Shown piece by piece: positions 57,057 to 64,000 of a DNA stretch of 64,000 bases. The stretch lies in assembly GCA_963995525.1 (NCBI GenBank), contig CAXEFP010000001.1, positions 310,001 to 374,000 on the forward strand, written 5' to 3'. The number at the start of each line of letters is the position of its first letter. The first letter of the stretch is position 1. A program made the position numbers and the translations under genes. Source of the stretch: Escarpia spicata (Eukaryota; Annelida; Polychaeta; Sabellida; Siboglinidae). The notes under the pieces are model-generated. The model saw only the letters and a list, made by a program, of their open reading frames with translations, ran no database searches and was not told where the DNA came from.

Positions 57057-57296
57057 GTAGGATGGAGGAGCCATGTTATGTTGGATTTGGAAAGTGTAGG
57101 ATGGAGGAGCCAGGCTATGTTGGGGTTGGAGTGTGTAGGATGGTATTATAGTATTATAGTATTATAATATAGTAGTATAGTAGTATTGTAGGATGGAGGA
57201 GCCGTGTTATGTTGGAGTTGGAGAGTGTAGGATGGAGGAGCCATGTTATGTTGGAGTTGGAGAGTGCAGTATGGAGGAGCAATGCTATGTTGGTGT
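57057..57296 (+). repeat. L(2)-atypical linker-T module
   Basis: L is reduced to u1 plus the CCAGGCTATG/TTGGGGTTGG unit (57057-57134). It is followed by the 53-bp TATTATAG-rich linker and T at 57188-57296 with GCCGTGTT. The right part is a copy of 51031-51231. Confidence 0.9.
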
Positions 57297-57648
57297 ATAG
57301 TAGTATAGTAGTATAGTAGTATAGTAGTATAGTAGGATAGTAGTATAGTAGTATAGTAGGATAGTAGTATAGTAGGATAGTAGTATAGTAGGATAGTAGT
57401 ATAGTAGGATAGTAGTATAGTAGGATAGTAGTATAGTAGGATAGTGGTATAGTAGTATAGTAGTATAGTAGGATAGTAGGATAGTAGTATAGTAGGATAG
57501 TAGTATAGTAGGATAGTAGTATAGTAGGATAGTAGTATATTAGGATAGTAGTATAGTAGGATAGTAGTATAGTAGTATAGTAGTATAGTAGTATAGTAGG
57601 ATAGTATGATAGTAGTATAGTAGTATAGTAGGATAGTAGTATAGTAGT
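57297..57648 (+). repeat. S8 array (352 bp)
   Basis: GTGGTATAG near 57445, TATATTAGG near 57537, TAGTATGATAG near 57604. Confidence 0.9.
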
Positions 57649-58275
57649 GTAGGATGGAGGAGCCATGTTATGTTGGATTTGGAAAGTGTAGGTTGGAGGA
57701 GCCATGCTATGTTGGAGTTGGAGAGTGTAGGAAGGATAAGCCATGTTATGTTGAAGTTGGAGAGTGTGGGATGGAGGAGTCATGCTGTGTTGGAGTTGGA
57801 GAGTGTAGGATGGAGGAACCATGTTATGTTGGAGTTGGAGAGTGTAGGATGGAGGAGCCATGTTATTTTGGAGTTGGAGAGTGCAGTATGGAGGAGCCAT
57901 GCTATGTTGGAGTTGGAGAGTGTAGGATGGAGAAGCCATGTTATGTTGAAGTTGGAGAGTGTGGGATGGAGGAGTCATGCTGTGTTGGAGTTGGAGAGTG
58001 TAGGATTTTAGTATAGTAGTAGTATATTAGTGTAGTAGTATTATAGTAGTATAGTAGTAGTATAGTAGTAGGATAGTAGTAGCATAGTAGTATAGTAGCA
58101 TAGTAGTATAGTATTATAGTAGTATAGTAATATAGTAGTATAATAGTATGGTAGCATAGTAGTATAGTAGGATGGAGGAGCCATGTTATGTTGGAGTTGG
58201 AGTGTGTAGGATGGAGGAGCCATGTTATGTTGGAGTTGGAGAGTGCAGTATGGAGGAGCAATGCTATGTTGGTGT
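57649..58275 (+). repeat. L(9)-K-T module, GATTTTAG type
   Basis: L is 57649-57999 and T is 58167-58275; the exit is GTAGGATTTTAG. Confidence 0.92.
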
Positions 58276-58699
58276 ATAGTAGTATAGTAGTATAGTAGTA
58301 TAGTGGTATAGTAGGATAGTAGTATAGTAGTATAGTAGTATAGTAGGATAGTAGTATAGTAGGATAGTAGTATAGTAGGATAGTAGTATAGTAGGATAGT
58401 AGTATAGTAGTATAGTAGGATAGTAGTATAGTAGTATAGTAGGATAGTAGTATAGTAGAATAGTAGTATAGTAGGATAGTATTATAGTAGGATAGTAGTA
58501 TAGTAGGATAGTAGTATAGTAGGATAGTAGTATAGTAGGATAGTAGTATAGTAGTATAGTAGTATAATAGGATAGTAGTATAGTACGATAGTAGTATAGT
58601 AGGATAGTAGTATAGTAGTATAGTAGTATAGTAGTATAGTAGGATAGTAGGATAGTAGTATAGTAGTATAGTAGTATAGTAGGATAGTAGTATAGTAGT
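58276..58699 (+). repeat. S8 array (424 bp)
   Basis: GTGGTATAG near 58303, AGAATAG near 58458, TATTATAG near 58482, TACGATAG near 58585. Confidence 0.9.
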
Positions 58700-59318
58700 G
58701 TAGGATGGAGGAGCCATGTTATGTTGGATTTGGAAAGTGTAGGTTGGAGGAGCCATGCTATGTTGGAGTTGGAGAGTGTAGGAAGGATAAGCCATGTTAT
58801 GTTGAAGTTGGAGAGTGTGGGATGGAGGAGTCATGCTGTGTTGGAGTTGGAGAGTGTAGGATGGAGGAACCATGTTATGTTGGAGTTGGAGAGTGTAGGA
58901 TGGAGGAGCCATGTTATTTTGGAGTTGGAGAGTGCAGTATGGAGGAGCCATGCTATGTTGGAGTTGGAGAGTGTAGGATGGAGAAGCCATGTTATGTTGA
59001 AGTTGGAGAGTGTGGGATGGAGGAGTCATGCTGTGTTGGAGTTGGAGAGTGTAGGATTTTAGTATAGTAGTAGTATATTAGTGTAGTAGTATTATAGTAG
59101 TATAGTAGTAGTATAGTAGTAGGATAGTAGTAGCATAGTAGTATAGTAGCATAGTAGTATAGTATTATAGTAGTATAGTAGTATAATAGTATAGTAGCAT
59201 AGTAGTATAGTAGGATGGAGGAGCCATGTTATGTTGGAGTTGGAGTGTGTAGGATGGAGGAGCCATGTTATGTTGGAGTTGGAGAGTGCAGTATGGAGGA
59301 GCAATGCTATGTTGGTGT
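58700..59318 (+). repeat. L(9)-K-T module, GATTTTAG type
   Basis: L is 58700-59050 and T is 59210-59318. Both translated + frames of L match those of 57649-57999. Confidence 0.92.
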
Positions 59319-59694
59319 ATAGTAGTATAGTAGTATAGTAGGATAGTAGTATAGTAGGATAGTAGTATAGTAGGATAGTAGTATAATAGGATAGTAGTAT
59401 AGTATGATAGTAGTATATTAAGATATTAGTATAGTAGGATAGTAGTATAGTAGTATAGTAGGATAGTAGTATAGTAGGATAGTAGTATAGTAGGATAGTA
59501 GTATAGTAGGATAGTAGTATAGTAGTATAGTAGGATAGTAGTATAGTAGGATAGTAGTATAGTAGGATAGTAGTATAGTAGTATAGTAGTATAGTAGTAT
59601 AGTAGGATAGTAGGATAGTAGTATAGTAGGATAGTAGTATAGTAGTATAGTAGGATAGTAGTATAGTAGTATAGTAGGATAGTAGTATAGTAGT
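59319..59694 (+). repeat. S8 array (376 bp)
   Basis: TAGTATGATAG near 59403, TATATTAAGATATTAG near 59413, doubled GGATAG near 59610. Confidence 0.9.
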
Positions 59695-60274
59695 GTAGGA
59701 TGGAGGAGCCATGTTATGTTGGATTTGGAAAGTGTAGGTTGGAGGAGCCATGCTATGTTGGAGTTGGAGAGTGTAGGAAGGATACGCCATGTTATGTTGA
59801 AGTTGGAGAGTGTGGGATGGAGGAGTCATGCTGTGTTGGAGTTGGAGAGTGTAGGATGGAGGAACCATGTTATGTTGGAGTTGGAGAGTGTAGGATGGAG
59901 GAGCCATGTTATTTTGGAGTTGGAGAGTGCAGTATGGAGGAGCCATGCTATGTTGGAGTTGGAGAGTGTAGGATGGAGAAGCCATGTTATGTTGAAGTTG
60001 GAGAGTGTGGGATGTTAGTATAGTAGTAGTATATTAGTGTAGTAGTATTATAGTAGTATAGTAGTAGTATAGTAGTAGGATAGTAGTAGCATAGTAGTAT
60101 AGTAGCATAGTAGTATAGTATTATAGTAGTATAGTAGTATAATAGTATAGTAGCATAATAGTATAGTAGGATGGAGGAGCCATGTTATGTTGGAGTTGGA
60201 GTGTGTAGGATGGAGGAGCCATGTTATGTTGGAGTTGGAGAGTGCAGTATGGAGGAGCAATGCTATGTTGGTGT
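59695..60274 (+). repeat. L(8)-K-T module lacking u9
   Basis: L is 59695-60006; u8 passes into the linker as GTGGGATGTTAG, so the junction lies inside the first bases of u9. u3 has GGATACGCC. T is 60166-60274. Confidence 0.92.
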
Positions 60275-60674
60275 ATAGTAGTATAGTAGTATAGTAGTAT
60301 AGTAGTATAGTAGTATAGTAGTACAGTAGTATAGTAGTATAGTAGGATAGTAGTATAGTAGGATAGTAGTATAGTAGGATAGTAGTATAGTAGGATAGTA
60401 GTATAGTAGGATAGTAGTATAGTAGGATAGTAGTATAGTAGGATAGTAGTATAGTAGGATAGTAGTATAGTAGTATAGTAGGATAGTAGTATAGTAGGAT
60501 AGTAGTATAGTAGGATAGTAGTATAGTAGGATAGTAGTATATTAGGATAATAGTATAGTATTATAGTATTATAGTATTATAGTAGTATATTAGTATAGTA
60601 GTATAGTAGTATAGTAGGATAGTAGTATAGTAGGATAGTAGTATAGTAGTATAGTAGGATAGTAGTATAGTAGT
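60275..60674 (+). repeat. S8 array (400 bp)
   Basis: ACAGTAG near 60322, TATATTAGG near 60540, TATTATAG units near 60560-60580. Confidence 0.9.
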
Positions 60675-60744
60675 GTAGGATGGAGGAGCCATGTTATGTT
60701 GGAGTTGGAGAGTGCAGTATGGAGGAGCAATGCTATGTTGGTGT
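60675..60744 (+). repeat. Minimal hybrid block (one unit plus t3)
   Basis: Same 70-bp structure as 54432-54501. Confidence 0.9.
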
Positions 60745-61240
60745 ATAGTAGTATAGTAGTATAGTAGTATAGTAGTATAGTAGTATAGTAGTATAGTAGT
60801 ATAGTGGTATAGTAGGATAGTAGTATAGTAGTATAGTGGTATAGTAGTATAGTAGTATAGTAGTATAGTAGTATAGTAGGATAGTAGTATAGTAGGATAG
60901 TAGTATAGTAGGATAGTAGTATAGTAGGATAGTAGTATAGTAGTATAGTAGGATAGTAGTATAGTAGTATAGTAGGATATTAGTATAATATAATAGTAGT
61001 ATAGTAGGATAGTATTACAGTAGGATAGTAGTATAGTAGGATAGTAGTATAGTAGGATAGTAGTATAGTAGGATAGTAGTATAGTAGGATAGTAGTATAA
61101 TAGGATAGTAGTATAGTACGATAGTAGTATAGTAGGATAGTAGTATAGTAGTATAGTAGTATAGTAGTATAGTAGTATAGTAGTATAGTAGGATAGTAGT
61201 ATAGTAGTATAGTAGGATAGTAGGATAGTAGTATAGTAGT
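60745..61240 (+). repeat. S8 array (496 bp)
   Basis: GTGGTATAG near 60804 and 60837, TATAATATAATAG near 60984, TATTACAG near 61013, TACGATAG near 61117. Confidence 0.9.
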
Positions 61241-61859
61241 GTAGGATGGAGGAGCCATGTTATGTTGGATTTGGAAAGTGTAGGTTGGAGGAGCCATGCT
61301 ATGTTGGAGTTGGAGAGTGTAGGAAGGGTAAGCCATGTTATGTTGAAGTTGGAGAGTGTGGGATGGAGGAGTCATGCTGTGTTGGAGTTGGAGAGTGTAG
61401 GATGGAGGAACCATGTTATGTTGGAGTTGGAGAGTGTAGGATGGAGGAGCCATGTTATTTTGGAGTTGGAGAGTGCAGTATGGAGGAGCCATGCTATGTT
61501 GGAGTTGGAGAGTGTAGGATGGAGAAGCCATGTTATGTTGAAGATGGAGAGTGTGGGATGGAGGAGTCATGCTGTGTTGGAGTTGGAGAGTGTAGGATTT
61601 TAGTATAGTAGTAGTATATTAGTGTAGTAGTATTATAGTAGTATAGTAGTAGTATAGTAGTAGGATAGTAGTAGCATAGTAGTATAGTAGCATAGTAGTA
61701 TAGTATTATAGTAGTATAGTAGTATAATAGTATAGTAGCATAGTAGTATAGTAGGATGGAGGAGCCATGTTATGTTGGAGTTGGAGTGTGTAGGATGGAG
61801 GAGCCATGTTATGTTGGAGTTGGAGAGTGCAGTATGGAGGAGCAATGCTATGTTGGTGT
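61241..61859 (+). repeat. L(9)-K-T module, GATTTTAG type
   Basis: L is 61241-61591 with GGAAGGGTAAGCC in u3 and GAAGATGG in u8. T is 61751-61859. Confidence 0.92.
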
Positions 61860-62363
61860 ATAGTAGTATAGTAGTATAGTAGTATAGTAGGATAGTAGTA
61901 TAGTAGGATAGTAGTATAGTAGGATAGTAGTATAGTAGGATAGTAGTATAGTATGATAGTAGAATATTAGGATAGTAGTATAGTAGGATAGTAGTATAGT
62001 AGTATAGTAGGATAGTAGTATAGTAGGATAGTAGTATAGTAGGATAGTAGTATAGTAGGATAGTAGTATAGTAGGATAGTAGTATAGTAGGATAGTAGTA
62101 TAGTAGTATAGTAGGATAGAAGTATAGTAGGATAGTAGTATAGTAGGATAGTAGTATAGTAGAATAGTAGTATAGTAGGATAGTAGTATAGTAGGATAGT
62201 AGTATAGTAGGATAGTAGTATAGTAGGATAGTAGTATAGTAGGATAGTAGTATAGTAGGATAGTAGTATAGTACGATAGTAGTATAGTAGGATAGTAGTA
62301 TAGTAGTATAGTAGTATAGTAGTATAGTAGTATAGTAGTATAGTAGGATAGTAGTATAGTAGT
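61860..62363 (+). repeat. S8 array (504 bp)
   Basis: TATGATAGTAGAATATTAGG near 61952, GATAGAAG near 62116, AGAATAG near 62160, TACGATAG near 62272. Confidence 0.9.
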
Positions 62364-62472
62364 GTAGGATGGAGGAGCCATGTTATGTTGGATTTGGAAA
62401 GTGTAGGTTGGAGGAGCCATGCTATGTTGGAGTTGGAGAGTGCAGTATGGAGGAGCAATGCTATGTTGGTGT
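62364..62472 (+). repeat. L/T hybrid, u1-u2 plus t3
   Basis: 109 bp: u1, u2, then t3. It has the same length as a T block but different unit identity. Confidence 0.9.
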
Positions 62473-63128
62473 ATAGTAGTATAGTAGTATAGTAGTATAG
62501 TAGGATAGTAGTATAGTAGGATAGTAGTATAGTAGGATAGTAGTATAGTAGGATAGTAGTATAGTAGGATAGTAGTATAGTATGATAGTAGAATATTAGG
62601 ATAGTAGTATAGTAGGATAGTAGTATAGTAGTATAGTAGGATAGTAGTATAGTAGGATAGTAGTATAGTAGGATAGTAGTATAGTAGGATAGTAGTATAG
62701 TAGGATAGTAGTATAGTAGTATAGTAGGATAGAAGTATAGTAGGATAGTAGTATAGTAGGATAGTAGTATAGTAGAATAGTAGTATAGTAGGATAGTAGT
62801 ATAGTAGGATAGTAGTATAGTAGGATAGTAGTATAGTAGGATAGTAGTATAGTAGGATAGTAGTATAGTAGGATAGTAGTATAGTAGGATAGTAGTATAG
62901 TACGATAGTAGTATAGTATGATAGTAGTATAGTAGTATAGTAGTATAGTAGTATAGTAGTATAGTAGTATAGTAGGATAGTAGTATAGTAGTATAGTAGT
63001 ATAGTAGGATAGTAGTATAGTAGGATAGTAGTATAGTACGATAGTAGTATAGTATGATAGTAGTATAGTAGTATAGTAGTATAGTAGTATAGTAGTATAG
63101 TAGGATAGTAGTATAGTAGTATAGTAGT
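62473..63128 (+). repeat. S8 array, long class (656 bp)
   Basis: Repeats the TATGATAGTAGAATATTAGG, GATAGAAG and AGAATAG markers of 61860-62363 in order. It then has a further local copy of the TACGATAG/TATGATAG pair (near 62901 and 63037). Confidence 0.9.
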
Positions 63129-63825
63129 GTAGGATGGAGGAGCCATGTTATGTTGGATTTGGAAAGTGTAGGTTGGAGGAGCCATGCTATGTTGGAGTTG
63201 GAGAGTGTAGGAAGGATAAGCCATGTTATGTTGAAGTTGGAGAGTGTGGGATGGAGGAGTCATGCTGTGTTGGAGTTGGAGAGTGTAGGATGGAGAAGCC
63301 ATGTTATGTTGAAGTTGGAGAGTGTGGGATGGAGGAGTCATGCTGTGTTGGAGTTGGAGAGTGTAGGATGGAGGAACCATGTTATGTTGGAGTTGGAGAG
63401 TGTAGGATGGAGGAGCCATGTTATTTTGGAGTTGGAGAGTGCAGTATGGAGGAGCCATGCTATGTTGGAGTTGGAGAGTGTAGGATGGAGAAGCCATGTT
63501 ATGTTGAAGTTGGAGAGTGTGGGATGGAGGAGTCATGCTGTGTTGGAGTTGGAGAGTGTAGGATTTTAGTATAGTAGTAGTATATTAGTGTTGTAGTATT
63601 ATAGTAGTATAGTAGTAGTATAGTAGTAGGATAGTAGTAGCATAGTAGTATAGTAGCATAGTAGTATAGTATTATAATAGTATAGTAGTATACTAGTATA
63701 GTAGCATAGTAGTATAGTAGGATGGAGGAGCCATGTTATGTTGGAGTTGGAGTGTGTAGGATGGAGGAGCCATGTTATGTTGGAGTTGGAGAGTGCAGTA
63801 TGGAGGAGCAATGCTATGTTGGTGT
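63129..63825 (+). repeat. L(11)-K-T module
   Basis: L is 63129-63557: u1-u4, an extra u8-u9 pair, then u5-u9. The exit is GTAGGATTTTAG. T is 63717-63825; the linker has TATACTAGTATAG. Confidence 0.92.
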
Positions 63826-64000
63826 ATAGTAGTATAGTAGTATAGTAGTATAGTAGTATAGTAGTATAGTAGGATAGTAGTATAGTAGGATAGTAGTATA
63901 GTAGGATAGTAGTATAGTATGATAGTAGTATATTAGGATAGTAGTATAGTAGGATAGTAGTATAGTAGGATAGTAGTATAGTAGGATAGTAGTATAGTAG
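63826..64000 (+). repeat. S8 array, cut by window end
   Basis: Regular units with TATGATAG and TATATTAGG near 63918-63932. Nothing indicates that the satellite ends at the window boundary. Confidence 0.9.

Larger units (their letters stand above)
1..64000. repeat. Composite satellite array filling the window
   Basis: Every part of the window is either an 8-bp AG(T/G)ATAGT array, a 39-bp minisatellite block, or an S8-like linker between them. No stretch of unique sequence longer than a few tens of bases is visible. Nearly all 39-bp blocks change length by whole units, and the same diagnostic substitutions recur at the same unit positions, which is what unequal exchange or conversion in a satellite produces. 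Two strand orientations are present: forward at 1-24,987 and 30,073-64,000, inverted between. Seen directly; the eukaryotic origin is inferred from scale and organisation. Confidence 0.96.

Noticed and set aside
1..64000. Telomeric repeat
   Set aside because: No TTAGGG-type, TTTAGGG-type or other G-cluster telomere unit is present. The 8-bp unit lacks the usual run of three G and occurs as interstitial blocks.
1..64000. Centromeric identity
   Set aside because: The higher-order structure resembles centromeric satellites, but 39-bp and 8-bp units are far from nucleosome length and I see no CENP-B box-like CpG motif. The location cannot be decided from sequence.
1..64000. A new defence or enzymatic system hidden in the window
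   Set aside because: I read both strands for any non-repeat domain or conserved motif and found none. The novelty here is in repeat architecture only.

Overview
The whole 64 kb window is one composite satellite array. I see no protein-coding gene, RNA gene, transposon, CRISPR array or unique single-copy sequence. Two unrelated tandem repeats alternate throughout. The first is an 8-bp microsatellite, AG(T/G)ATAGT, called S8 here; it usually alternates as the 16-mer AGTATAGTAGGATAGT, and arrays run from about 110 to 1,560 bp. The second is a 39-bp minisatellite with consensus GTAGGATGGAGGAGCC / ATGTTATGTTGG / AGTTGGAGAGT. The size, the multi-level higher-order structure and the absence of genes fit a nuclear eukaryotic satellite. 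An animal, perhaps a vertebrate, is my guess, but nothing in the sequence identifies the species or the chromosomal location.

The 39-bp units occur in two kinds of block. L blocks normally have nine diverged units in fixed order (u1-u9, 351 bp). u1 ends GGATTTGGAAAGT. u2 has GTAGGTTGG. u3 has GGAAGGATAAGCC and TTGAAG. u4 has GTGGGATGG and GTCATGCTGTG. u5 has GAGGAACC. u6 has TTATTTTGG. u7 starts GCAGTATGG. u8 has GGAGAAGCC and TTGAAG. u9 is the same as u4. T blocks have 2.8 units (109 bp): t1 ending GGAGTGT, t2 (consensus), and t3, a 31-bp truncated unit containing GAGCAATGC and ending TTGGTGT. A linker K of about 110-175 bp, made of irregular S8-like sequence with GTAGCATAG, TATTATAG and TAATATAG variants, joins L to T. 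The basic module on the + strand is S8-L-K-T-S8. K' is a linker plus T without an L block. Hybrids are L blocks that run straight into t3 with no linker. Compact blocks are t1-t2-u8-u9.

Layout. From 1 to 7.6 kb there are two copies of a ~4.23 kb higher-order repeat. From 7.6 to 24.99 kb there are mixed modules, including a second duplicated segment at ~9.4 kb spacing. From 24,988 to 30,072 the array is inverted: all motifs read on the - strand and both edges are perfect short palindromes. The inverted segment pairs with 30.54-34.57 kb to form a large imperfect palindrome with arms of about 4 kb and a spacer of about 470 bp. From 34.1 to 50.7 kb there are two full copies and one partial copy of a ~6.6 kb higher-order repeat. 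From 50.7 to 64 kb there is a further subfamily with its own linker variants and many truncated blocks.

The many long open frames are a by-product of repeat lengths (39 bp, and 3 x 8 = 24 bp, are both multiples of three) and of the lack of stop codons in the C-rich strand. I do not call any of them a gene. Block edges are given to within a few bases; the borders between S8, K and K' are approximate because these grade into each other.
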